Below, piece by piece: positions 1 to 11,225 of a DNA stretch of 64,000 nt. Each line of letters starts with the position of its first letter. Positions within the stretch are counted from its first letter, which is position 1. The translations under genes and the position numbers were made by a program. The notes below the pieces were generated by a model. The model ran no database searches, was not told the origin of the DNA, and worked only from the letters and a program-made list of their open reading frames with translations. Origin of the DNA: Brassica napus (Eukaryota; Streptophyta; Magnoliopsida; Brassicales; Brassicaceae); contig NC_063452.1 in NCBI RefSeq assembly GCF_020379485.1, forward strand, positions 32,511,608-32,575,607, in the 5' to 3' direction.

Positions 1-874
1 GTCGACCGGTTAATGATACTTATATAGTCTAAGTGTCTAACACTACATGAGTACTGAACTCAGGCGTATATATGGTTAACTAGGGATTGGTTGTTGACTT
101 GTTTTAATGCAGGTTCCCGTTACTTGAAGCTAGATCATGGCAGGAGGTCAAGTCTAACTTAGTAACAGTTTGCTTAACCTTAGCTTTTATTGCATTCTAG
201 GGCTAGATTGATTGTTATTTTGGGTTGTCTAGGTTGCGGGTAGAGGCCGCCAGCTTACTGAGTAACGTTAGGTTACTCATCAAACTCCGTTGTCCTTTTT
301 GCAGGTCGCTCTAGGTAAGGATGATTGGATAGCTTGATGCTGGACGTTAAGACCGCTGGAGTAGACTTCATGCCTTTTGTAAACGGTATATATTGAGATT
401 GTGTTTAGTTGACTTGATTTGGCATTATGCCGGGCCCAGTCTTGAATTATTCAATATATGAATATTTCCTAAATCAATAAAAGTAATTGTTTTATATGCT
501 CTTCATGCGTACTCTGATATTTGACTAGTCTGGTTTAACACAACGTTAGGTCGTTGTACGGGTTGAAAAGCCTTAGGCCTCGATCTAACGGGAAACACTA
601 ACTCTAGGTACGGGTTGCAACGCCTTGTGCCTTGAGTCAGCGGGACGAGTTAGTGGATGAACTGATCTAGGTCGTGGAGTAATTTTTGTGACTATGACCG
701 GATCGTCCCTAGCCCGTCACGTAGCGCTTCCGGACCATGGTGTTGGGTTGGACGGTCAGTCATGTTCTTGTTTGATTGTTGGCTGGCCGGTTGGCCTTTC
801 ATCTCCAGCCCTTGGTGTGGGTCGTCCGTCGGTCATGTTCTTGTTTGATTTTTCACCGGTGGGTCGACCTATGT
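1..874. other. Unassigned non-coding DNA, probably element-derived
   Basis: I see no gene here. Two similar blocks at about 549-590 and 607-648 each read like 'acgggttg..a.gcctt.gcct', and two blocks around 757 and 832 share 'ggtca.tcatgttcttgtttgatt'. A possible polyadenylation context (aatcaataaaa) lies near 473-482. Position beside a Tat-type protease remnant suggests retroelement origin, but no LTR end or primer-binding site could be fixed. Confidence 0.35.
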
Positions 875-1735
875 CTAGGACGGTTTGGAAGTGTTACAAA
901 CGTCTTCTACCAGGTTTTTCTCCTCTGGTTGGGTTGAAACGCTGGGCTCCGAAACTGGTTGTTTCTTGTCTGTTGCTTGAGTCGACGATTCTAGACCGTC
1001 TTTTTCCGAAGCATTTTCAGTTTGTGCCTGAATTAGCTTCGCCCGTTTGGGTTTCACCATTGCGGTGGTAGTGATTTGCTTTAGCTTGTGTTTGGCCAGG
1101 AAGCAACGTCTTGACTGTGTATGGCATCCACAGATCGCGGCAATTCCGTAATTTGTCGGGAATTTGATGTCTAAGTGATAAGTCGACGGGACTGCCTTCA
1201 TGGCGTTTAGCCAAGGTGTGCCCATGATGACGTTGTAAATGGCCGGGTGGTCGACGATCGCGAAGTTGACAATCTTCGTGACTTCTTTCACAGCAACGCA
1301 CAGTTTAATCAATATGAGTGTCATTGACGTCGTGCCCTCGAAACTGGTTAGCTGCTTGGGAGATGGTACGACTTCTCCTAGCTCAACGTTCATCCTCTTG
1401 AGAGTATCGCGGAAGATGACGTTGACCGTGCTTCCCGTGTCGATGAGAACCCTTGCGACTTCAAGATCTCTTATCACGAGATTGATCACGAGCGGATCGC
1501 AGTGGGGGTGGCCGATTACGCCGGCCTCTTCTTCATCGAAAGCGATCGCTCCTTTCGGGAGGTAGCTAGGCGCGGACCAGGTTAGTGAATATGCGCTCAT
1601 CTCGGCCTTGCACTGGTAGGCTTTAATGGTAGAGATGGTATCGCTGCAGTATTGTGATCCTCAGATGATCATATTGACTCTGCGGCGACTATTGTCGTTA
1701 CCCTTCTCGTCTCGTGGGAAAAAAAACCCTGCCCA
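875..1735 (-). pseudogene. Ty3/gypsy (Tat-type) aspartic protease remnant
   Basis: The minus strand from about 1600 to 875 is an open frame of 241 codons with the retroviral-type aspartic protease core [13 protein letters not shown] and, about 75 residues later, the flap-side block [16 protein letters not shown]. This is the usual layout of the protease that cuts Gag-Pol in Tat/Ogre-like Ty3/gypsy elements. The frame can be followed upstream to about 1735 (Ser-Gln-Tyr-Cys...Ala-Tyr-Gln) but an in-frame TGA lies there, so the original protein began further upstream. No reverse transcriptase follows: the frame ends in a Ser/Gln/Glu-rich tail and leaves the element at 875. It abuts a Mutator fragment at 1745. 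I read it as a dead internal fragment. Confidence 0.75.
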
Positions 1736-1744
1736 TTTGTCCTT

Positions 1745-2290
1745 TTAAGTATGTTCCTCCACATACTTGTACGTAGTAGGATATATTATCTTAAATGAGT
1801 CGTAAGCAGAGTCGAAGTCACTCACCGTGTAATATATGCCCAACTCCATGAATCTATACCCGACTATATTCTTGTTGACGTTACAAGCATGCCATTTCAC
1901 ATTTTCCTTCAAATACCATAAACAATGACCATGGCGAGCCTGTGAAAACACTTTTCTTATAGCCAAGATCAGGCTCTGATTTCTGTCAGTCATGAAAACC
2001 AGTTCAGAAGAGTCTGGTATAATACTTTTAAGCATCTCGAAAAACCAAGTCCAACTAGCATGATTCTCACCATCTAGTACTGCAAATGCAAGTGGATAAA
2101 TGTGACCATTAGGATCTTGAGCTTTCGCGAAAACTAGAACACCACCATAGCCGTTCTTCAGCCATGTCACATTCACAGCTATCACTTTCCTCATAACTGC
2201 AAACCCTTCAATGCAAGCTCCGAATGCTATGAAGAGGTACTTGAATTTACTTGCATCATCCAATTCTACACGGGTTTTTGTTCCTAAGAT
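1745..2290 (-). pseudogene. Mutator-like (MULE) transposase fragment
   Basis: The minus-strand frame (172 codons from the first Met at 2263, open upstream to about 2283) matches the central DDE transposase domain of plant MULEs. Visible blocks are WLKNGYGGVL, then PLAFAVLDGENHASWTWFF, then VFMTDRNQSLILAI and an HG.C..YLKEN block. In active enzymes the first catalytic Asp sits in a V-D-x-T context; here the context reads V-N-V-T-W, so that Asp appears replaced by Asn, while the second Asp (MTDR) remains. There is no SWIM zinc finger, no N-terminal FAR1-like domain and no terminal inverted repeat that I could find. It is a truncated, catalytically dead copy next to a gypsy fragment. Confidence 0.8.
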
Positions 2291-2980
2291 CTAACATGTA
2301 CAAATAGCTATATATCATCATGTAGCTCTCTTCCGGACTACCACGCATATCTCAGACGTTATTGCTCATTGTATCCTGCCAAAAAAGGAACAAACTCAAA
2401 CTATAGTTATCCAAAGTTATAACATATGTTCCTAGTTATCTAGTTATCTACAGTTCTACCAGTTGTTCCGATTATATAGTTTTACTACCGTTATCAAGAA
2501 CAAAATAAATTAAGTTTCAGGTACGGATCGATCTAGGTCCCATTCTAAACCCTATACACTCTCATTCCACCACCGAAATGCATTATACCAATTTCCTTTA
2601 CAAATCAACCCCCAAACAAAACAATGCCGTTATGCATACTCCTAATTAGATTCAATTGCAAATCCATTAAAACCTACTTACGAAAGAAAGGTCAAGACAT
2701 TCAGGATCAAAAACAAGAACATAACTTACGGAATGCTACACCGACAGACGGCGCCGATGGAGAAGCTGCAGGGGGGAGAAGTAGACCAGTTGAGGGATTC
2801 CCTACGGGAGAGAAGAGTAGGGAGTGAAAGTCTCGGGACCGCTGTCGAGAAGCTGGATCTTTTATTTTATTTTTCAAGTTTTATAAATTGATAAAGTGGA
2901 AACAAAACCACTTTTGAATCAAACCGCAATAACCAATCTTGAATCCAACCAAACCGCAATTTAAGTTTTTTCATTTTTTT
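2291..2980. other. Intergenic, no gene seen
   Basis: AT-rich sequence without a credible coding frame. A 67-codon + strand frame at 2624-2827 has no recognisable content and is probably chance. Confidence 0.5.
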
Positions 2981-3975
2981 TTAGCCAACTCCTCCCATGC
3001 CCCTATTTGGGGTGAAAATTTTGAAAATTTTTAAATTTCGGATACTACATTATACTGTATAGTTTTACTTAGTTGTGCTGAGCTATACTTCGTTCTACTC
3101 GGTAATATTGATGTTAAGTTATACCGAGTTATACTGAGTACTACCGAGTGTAGTTATACCAGATTATAATTAGTTATACTGAGTACTACCGAGGGTAGTT
3201 ATACTGAGTACTACCGAGGGTAGTTATACTGAGTACTACCGAGGGTAGTTATACCGAGTTATACTGAGTTATACTCTGTCATGCCAAGTTACACTAAGTT
3301 ATACTCAGTTATACCGAGTTATACATGAATTATACTACGTAATACTAAGTACTACTGATTTAGTTGTACCGAGTTCGAGTGAGTTAGTAACAGTGAGTTA
3401 AACTGAATCTAGATCTGAAGAGGATCTGAAGATGAAATAAATACAAACACGAAAAAACCGTAAAAGAAGAAGAATAAGAACAATAAGAACCCTAAATCAT
3501 AGAAAACCTAAAATCTTATTCAAAACACTAAATCAAAATTATCCAAAACCAAAATAAACTATAAATCGAAACAAACACATAGAATTCCTCATCAAATCAG
3601 GCAGAGGCGTCGTTGTTCTGAACAGATCTGAATCGCGAGAAGAAGAAATCGCCATTGTTGCCATTTTCATCACCTTCAACGGTTGCTGTTACTGTTTTCA
3701 TCACTTGCAGTTGTTGATTATGGTTTCCATCACCGTCGGAGTTTCCATCGCCTGCGACAAATGGTAGAAAACAAAGAGAGAGAAAAAAAAAGATGAGAAG
3801 AGAGAAGAGAGAATTGCAGAAAACAGAAAGAGGAGAAGAGAAAGAAGAGAGTTTACAAAATCTTTTTAGTATTAGGGTAAAAGGTAAATGCGTAAATGAC
3901 TAAATTTTTGAATTAAAAATAATTCAAAACAATATTAAAAATAGACTGGGTCCTTGAGAGATTGGTTCATGAGAT
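2981..3975. repeat. Non-coding repeat element, copy 1
   Basis: It begins near agccaactcctcccatgcccc, continues into a degenerate array of the roughly 10-base unit ttatactgag (about 3040-3400), then an A-rich stretch (aataaaaacacga, ataagaaccctaaatca), a GAAGAAGAA-rich block and an end reading ggtccttgagagattggttc. The same order of blocks recurs at 4072-5300. The start of copy 2 (gagccaatctcctaaggacc) is close to the reverse complement of the end of copy 1, so the element may have terminal inverted repeats of about 20 bases. It has no coding capacity; the class is unresolved. Confidence 0.55.
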
Positions 3976-4071
3976 ATGAGGATAATAGAGGATATGTTTA
4001 GTTAGAAACAAACACAGCCTCTTGGTTCGCTCTCTCACTCGAGCCAACTCCTCCCATACCCCCAATTGTTT

Positions 4072-5300
4072 AGAGCCAATCTCCTAAGGACCTCTCAAAT
4101 CTCCTATACCCCTATTGCTTTAATGAAATATTGAAATCCGATTTTGCCGTTTTGCCCTTTTCTATTTTCGAATTTCTTTTTCTTTAATTAAAAAATTCAA
4201 ACTTCTAAATTTTCAAATTTTCAAATTTTCAAAAATTTCAAAAATTTCAAATTTTCAAAAATTTCAAATTTTCAAAAATTTCAAAATTTTAAATTTTCAT
4301 ATTTTAGATACTATATTATACGGTATAGTTTTACTTAGTTATACTAATTTATACTTTGTTTTACTGGGTAATACTGATGTTTAGTTATACTAGTTATATT
4401 GAATGTTACTGAGTATTACTGAGTGCCAGTTATACCAAGTTCTATAAAGTTGTACTGGTTATACTGAGTTATACTGAGTGCCAGTTATACCAAATTCTAC
4501 TGAGTTGTACTGAGTTATACTGAATACTACTGAGTATTACTGAGTGCAGTTATACCAAGTTCTACTAAGTTATACAGGTTATACTACTAATACGGAGTAA
4601 TACTGAATATTACCGATGAGTTAGTTATACTGAGTTCGACTAAGTTCTACTAGTTATACAGCGTAATACCGACTTATACTGAATCCATATCTGAAGATAA
4701 AATGAATAAAAACACGAGAATGAGAACAATAAGAACCATAAATTATTAAAAACTCAGATCTATAGAGAACATGAAGAATCCTAATCATAAAAAACTCTGA
4801 ATCTTCTATTACAATCCTAAATCAAAAACTCAGAACAATAAAAACTTATATCAGAGGAACAGGTCTGAAGTGCGGGATGAAGGAGATCTGAAGTGCGGGA
4901 AGAAGGAGATATGAAGTTCATACGTTGAGCCTCGCCGTTTTGAACGGATCTAGAAGAAGAAGAATCGCCATTGATTTTGTTTCCATCGCCTTCAACTATT
5001 TTTTTCATCACCTACCGCAGATCTTTTTTACTGTTTACAGAGAAAAAAAAAGAAAATCGCAGAGAAGATATAAGATAAAAGAAAGAGTCGTCGAGAAGAT
5101 AAGAGAAAAATGAACAGTTGTCGCAGTAAAGAAAGAAAGAAAAGGAAAAAAAGATAAGAATAAAAACAGAATCAATTGATATCTAAATATTAGGTCAAAG
5201 GTATTACCGTAATTAACTTAATTTTTGTATTAAAAATAATTCAGAAAGAAATTGATTTTAGATGAGGTCCTGTTGAGTCATTTCTCTCACTCTCTGAGTC
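4072..5300. repeat. Non-coding repeat element, copy 2
   Basis: Second copy of the element at 2981-3975, in the same orientation, ending about 80 bases before the SPT5 start codon. It has an extra block of alternating aaatttc/aaattttc (about 4195-4300), the ttatactgag array at about 4310-4690 and the same A-rich and GAA-rich tail. The copies differ by many substitutions and indels, so the duplication is not recent. As it lies immediately upstream of SPT5, it probably replaces the native promoter region. Confidence 0.55.
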
Positions 5301-5812
5301 ATTTCCAAGGGTTGTCCCAAACAATTAATAGATTCTAGGTATGGGGATTCCAGATTAGATACCCTAATTACTGCAACCAAACCATGCCGCGCAACAGAGA
5401 GGACGATGATGATGTAGACGAAGACTACGATGGATTGGAATTAGAGGATGAAGAAGAAGAGGAAGAGGAAGATGGAGCGAGTCGCGGCGGCGGCTGGAGG
5501 CGGAAGAGAGGAAGATGAAGTTTTATTGATGATTATGCGGAGGACGATTCGCAGGAAGACGAATATGATGATGATGAAGATTATGGGAGCCGCGGAGGAA
5601 AAGCAGTTGGAGCTAGGAGCTAAGAGCTAAGAGAAAGAAGTCTACAGCTTCGATTTTCTTAGATGACATGGCTCACCAGGTTGATGATGACGATGAAGAG
5701 GAAGACGGAGATGCAGAAGACGGTAATTGCTATAACTTTTTACAGCGGTTAACTTTTTTTGCATGGTTGATTTGTGATTGAGATTCTCTGCTGGAAAAAA
5801 TTTAGCTGTTGA

Positions 5813-5843
<31 letters not shown>

Positions 5844-8806
5844 CTGAAAGTGCAGATTTCATAGTGGATGCTGGTACTGATCTTCCCGATAAGCGTGGTG
5901 ATAGGCGGCGGTATAACGACCGTGGTTTGTCTTATGCAAAAGTTCGTCGACCGAGGATCAGATTTGCAAATCAGATCTGTTGTTGCCCTTGATCATTTTA
6001 AAAACTATATTTATGTTGAAGCAGACAAGGAAGCTCACGTGAAAGAGGTATTTGTTGGTCTCCTGAGCTAATGATAGTGTTATGACGGGTTGTGAAAAGA
6101 CATTATTTGCGTTGTTTATTTTATTTTTCTAGGCAATCAAGGGCATGCGGAATATATATGCTAATCAGAAGATCTTACTTGTCCCTATAAGAGAAATGAC
6201 AGATGTCCTTTGTGTTGAAAGCAAAGCTATTGATCTATCTCGAGATACGTGGGTTAGAATGAAAATCGGGACGTACAAAGGTGATCTTGCTAAGGTATGG
6301 TCCATTTTCTTGTGTTTCCAATGGCAAAACTACCTATAGACTTCTTAAATGTAGGTTCTTTACAGGTGGTTGATGTTGATAATGTGCGGCAGAGGGTCAC
6401 AGTCAAGTTAATTCCGAGAATTGATCTGCAGGCTCTAGCTTCTAAGCTGGTATGGATTTTTTCCATAGTTAAGGGGGAAAATGGTACTCTTTATGTTTGG
6501 TAAATATGCCTAATAGAGTAATAGTTCAACGTAGCCTGACTGGGCAATTATTATGACTTTCCTGCATTCTAAGATTTTGAATTGATTTAAGTCATACGAT
6601 TATTTGATCACACTTTGCCCTTACTAACTGCAGGACGGAAGAGAAGTTGTGAAGAAAAAAGCCTTTGTTCCACCTCCACGTTTCATGAACATTGATGAAG
6701 CTAGGTACTCTTGTTAAAAGCCGTCCGTTGTACTTGAGAAGATTTTGTTAAAGTTCTGCACCCTTAAAATTTGTTACATGCGTACAGGGAATTGCACATA
6801 CGTGTTGAGCGTCGGCGTGATCCCATGACCGGTGATTACTTTGAAAATATTGGTGGCATGCTTTTCAAAGATGGTTTCATGTACAAAGCAGTATCATTGA
6901 AGTCCATCATTGCTCAGAATGTTACACCAACTTTTGATGAACTTGAAAAATTCAATAGGCCAAGTGAAAATGGAGAGGCCGAATTTGGTGGTCTGTCAAC
7001 TTTATTTGCAAACAGAAAGAAAGGTCACTTTATGAAGGGTGATGCAGTCATCGTTATCAAGGGGGATCTAAAAAACTTGAAAGGTTGGGTTGAGAAAGTA
7101 GATGAAGAAAACGTTCTGATCAGATCAGGAATGAAAGGTCTCCCTGTAAGCATCCTTACCACTTGGCTTTTGGTACTGGTTTCGTGTTTCTAAGATCATC
7201 GAGCAATGGAAAGAGGCCGACCATTACTCTTGTATTGCAGGATCCTCTTGCTGTAAATGAGAAAGAGCTCTGCAAATACTTTGAGCCTGGAAATCACGTG
7301 AAGGTTGTTTCTGGGACCCATGAAGGAGCAACAGGCATGGTTGTCAAAGTTGATCAACATGTGCTTATCATTCTGTCTGACATGACCAAAGAACATGTAA
7401 GTCACCTTTTGTGTATGAATTGAGTCTTTTTCTGACGACTATGGTAACTAAATCTCAAGAGAATATACGTATAGGTCCGCGTGTTTGCTGATCATGTTGT
7501 TGAGAGCTCAGAAGTGACAACTGGTGTTACCATGATCTTGTCCTTCTGGAGTAAGTTGAATACCTACTCACCTTGAAGTGATGCAGAGTTCCCATTTTCA
7601 CGCTTCTGAAAGCTTTTTTTTTTTTTTTTTGATGCAGTAACCCTAGTTTTGGAGTAATTATACGTCTAGAAAATGAAGCTTTTCAGGTAAATTGCCAACT
7701 TTCTGAAAATACAACAATCATTAAGTCTTATGTGTAACTGCTGCAGTTTCAGATTTTCTTTTTGTTTTTCTTTTTGTTATAAACGCCAATGGATGTTTAA
7801 CTCTGTTTTAATGTCCTTAGGTTCTTAAAGGGAATCCTGACAGACCAGAGGTTGCTCTTGTCAAACTCAGAGAAATCAAATGCAAACTCGATAGGAAAAT
7901 TAGTGTCCAAGATCGCTACAAAGTGAGTACCTTTACAGACTGGCGCTGTGGGTTATCTTTCTCAACGCTAATTATCTCATGCCAATTAATGCGTACATAA
8001 TAGGGTAAACAAGGTCCCGTAAGGCATATATATAAAGGAGTCTTATTTATATATGATCGGCATCACCTTGAGCATGCTGGATTTATATGCGCTAAATGCA
8101 CATCATGTATTGTTGTTGGTGGATCACGTTCTGGTGCTAATAGAAATGTAAGCGTTATGTCCGTGGGATGGCCATCTTCTTGTTATTTGCTCCATAAAAC
8201 TGTAGCTTCACCTCATTTAGCAATTTTGCTACTCTAGGGTGGGGATTCATTATCAAGGTTTAGCAATTTCAAGGCACCTGCCCCAGTACCCCCATCCCCA
8301 AGACGATTTCAACGCGGAGGCATGGGATATAACGGTATGTTCAGATTTCTTCTATCTATTTTGATCGAGTAAGAGTACCTATTGTTTTGTTTTATTTTGC
8401 ATTCTTCACTGGTCCGCTGCTCTTACTATTTCTCCAGGACAAGGCAATTATTTCCACTATATATATAGGACTTGTACGGTAGTACAATGATCCATTGCCT
8501 AGCATCAATATTGCTTTGCATATCATTTGCGAAATGCTGATACACCTTGTCTACGTACTCCGTACGAAGCACATACAATAATTTTTTTCTTTAAATGCAG
8601 CTGGAGGGAGGGGAAGGGGTGGAAGGGGAGGGGTGGAAGGGGAGGGAGAGACGATTCTTTGTTGGGTACTACTGTCAAAATCCGCTTAGGACCTTTCAAG
8701 GGATATAGGGGACCTGTAGTAGAAGTTAAAGGAGATTCAGTGCGTGTAGAGCTTGAGATGAAGATTGTGACAGGCAATCCCTTGTTTAACTTCTCCGCTT
8801 GTGGGG

Positions 8807-8874
8807 AATGGACTCTTAACGATAATTGTGTATGCAGTTGAATGGACTTTTAACGATAATTGTGTAGGCAGTTG
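8807..8874 (+). repeat. 34-bp tandem duplication over an SPT5 splice acceptor
   Basis: Units at 8807-8840 and 8841-8874 read aatggact.ttaacgataa and end in t(a/g)tgcagttg or t(a)ggcagttg, so the acceptor of intron 13 exists twice. Only the second is followed by the expected codons (Val-Asp-Arg-Asn). The donor of the same intron reads GC (8774) rather than GT. Confidence 0.85.
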
Positions 8875-9507
8875 ATCGGAATGCAATATCGGATAATGTT
8901 TCTGTGATAACACCTTCTCGGTAATCCTACTAATTGATCTTATTAGTTACTTTGACTTCATAAACGACATCGATTATATCATCTGAATTCTACACAGGGA
9001 TATATCTCGGTATAGTATGGGAAGCGAAACACCTATGCATCCTTCACGGACTCCACTTCATCCTTATATGACTCCAATGCGGGACTCTGGAGGTTTGTTT
9101 TCTAGCTCTTTCTTCTCTGTAATATGTTCATTTGACATTTTATAATTTTAACTTGCTTTCAGCTACACCGATCCATGACGGTGTGAGGACACCCATGCGT
9201 GATCGAGCTTGGAATCCTTACACGCCTATGAGCCCACCTAGGTATGTTTGTTGTTGCGTCTCTACTTTCGAAAGTTCCTTTTCTCTTTCACCTTTCTTCT
9301 GTTTCTCTTCAACGCTGTAATAATTTCCATCAATGTTAGGGCTGTTTGTTTCATTGACGTAGGTTCCTGCGGCTGAGTCTGTTCGTTTCGAAGACGCAGG
9401 ACATTGCCGCAGCCGCAGACGCGGAAAATAGATTTAGTTCTGTTAATTTGGTTGCCGCAGACGCAATTTTCTTTTATTTCATATTTTAATTTTATGAATT
9501 CGTAAAG

Positions 9508-9591
9508 TTGTATTTTAAATAAATAAAATGTAGATTTAAATTTGTAAAATTGTATTTTAAATAAATAAAATGTAGATTTAAATTTGTAAAA
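9508..9591. repeat. 42-bp AT-rich tandem duplication
   Basis: Two adjacent copies (9508-9549 and 9550-9591) of a unit starting ttgtattttaaataaataaa; they are identical by eye. It lies inside the intron insertion. Confidence 0.9.
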
Positions 9592-10118
9592 TTGTATTAT
9601 TTACATTCATCAAAATATTATATTTAATTAGTAATAAATTTAACAACATTTTTTTTATCATAAATCATTTTATCACAAGCGTATATTCATCTATAAAAAT
9701 ATTATTTACATCTTTAAAAATATTATATTTAATTGGTAATATAATAATAACTAAATTAAGACAAAAACTAATATATTAAAATATTTATCACAAGGTCTAC
9801 CTGTTGAGGATCAAGTTGATGTAAAATAGCTTTTAAGAGTGTATGTAAGACTAGCAATTTCATCATAATGTAAACTTAATATCTTTGTGATGAATCTATA
9901 TGCACTTTCATGTGGCAACAAAAGTTTAAAGCTTTTAGATTTGTCATTAAGAACCGAATACATGTGATAAAAAGGATGAACAGAGTGTACTTTACACGCA
10001 TGCCTTTATGTAAAAAAACAACATGAGGTGTAGCTTATTTCATTTGTGAATGGAAAGAGTTAAAAGACAAAGAAGGAATCTGAATGTAAGAAAACAGGGG
10101 AAAGTCATTGCATGTATT

Positions 10119-11007
10119 TTAGCTCTGTTTCTTCCCAGTGACACCAGCAATAACCTGCAAAAAACCGCTTGAAGGATTTAGTTTTGGCTAGACATAACCA
10201 AGTACTAAACAATGGGCTGACTAACAAGTCAATTTTATGCCCAATCCTTGGTTTTGAAAGCAATAAAACGTGATAGTACATGAGGGAAAGCATATAAATT
10301 TACAGAGACACATAAATGAACAAGTAAAATCACAAGAATAAGAAGCAAAGCGAGGAAAAGCAAAAGCATGGAGATAAGTGTTATGTACAACACACAATAA
10401 CAAAAATACAGAACTTGGAAACATAAAAACAAACGAAGAAAATTTGCAAACACAAAGTATATAAGAAGGAGGGGCTTTAACTTGTTTGGAAGCCTCAAGT
10501 GAATGTAAGATAGGCCTTACAACAGCAGGCAGAAAGAGTCCTACAAACAAGATGAGAAGAGAAACAGAACATGTCACACAAGCAAACTCTTCACACACCA
10601 AAACTCAAGTTACTTAGACAAATGCAGTCAGTAGAAAGAATCCAGTAACATATAAATAGGGAAAAGAGGGTACCTTTACTCCTGCCCACCAGTCAACAGT
10701 CCAGACAAGCTCTAGCCACAAGGTTTTGCAAGCACCCAGTTGATTTTACGCCTCTCTTCAAGCACTTCTTTCCAATAGCTGTGACAAAGTACATATCAAT
10801 ACAGTATCAGAGGGAACTGATAGTTATGAACAAAAGCATCAGTAAACCATCCCCATCAGGCACAAACCCCTATCCTAAATGCTTTAGAACAAAGACCATC
10901 ACTATCAGCTTCTTCTTGTCTTAGTTATGAACTTGGATCTTGGATCCAAAACACACTCCAAAAAACTCATATGAAACACAAAAATAGAGACAAGTGACAG
11001 TTACCTC
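10119..11007 (-). other. Exon-like pieces inside the intron insertion (possible captured gene)
   Basis: On the minus strand a possible leader region (11240-11007) ends in a donor (gttgag|gtaactg). A 105-base block at 10778-10674 has an acceptor (cacag|ctattgg) and a donor (aaag|gtaccc); one of its frames reads YWKEVLEERRKINWVLAKP before a stop. A 36-base block at 10154-10119 follows ttttttgcag and reads VIAGVTGKKQS then stop. I do not recognise the protein and could not join the blocks into one frame. This pattern fits host gene pieces carried by a non-autonomous transposon, or a small nested gene or non-coding RNA; splice-like sites by chance are also possible. Confidence 0.3.
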
Positions 11008-11035
11008 AACTATGCTTGAAACCCAAATCGGAGGA

Positions 11036-11225
11036 GAAGAGAGAGCTCGTGCTGCGTCAGAGAGGAGAGAGCTCGAGGTCTTCGTCTGAGATGGAGATGA
11101 GAGAGCTCGAGGTCTACGTCGAAGATGGAGATGGAGATGAGAGAGCTCGTGGCTGTGTGAGATGGAGATGAGAGAGCTCGATGTCTGTATCGGAGATGGA
11201 GATGGAGAAAGATCGAGCAAGGTTG
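11036..11225. repeat. GAGATGGAGATGAGAGAGCTCG minisatellite-like array
   Basis: The block gagatgagagagctcg recurs about every 45-55 bases (near 11045, 11095, 11135, 11165), interleaved with gagatggagatg. Read on the minus strand it is a CT-rich tract like a plant 5' leader. It sits in the right part of the intron insertion. Confidence 0.7.

Noticed and set aside
1239..1565. Plus-strand frame of 108 codons
   Set aside because: Antisense shadow of the protease remnant on the minus strand.
5448..5630. Plus-strand Lys/Arg-rich frame in another frame of SPT5 exon 1
   Set aside because: Shadow of the acidic GAA/GAT-rich first exon.
10221..10601. Minus-strand hydrophobic open frame of 126 codons inside the intron insertion
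   Set aside because: Low-complexity Phe/Leu/Cys/Ser translation of an AT-rich stretch; it lies between two exon-like blocks where an intron would be expected.
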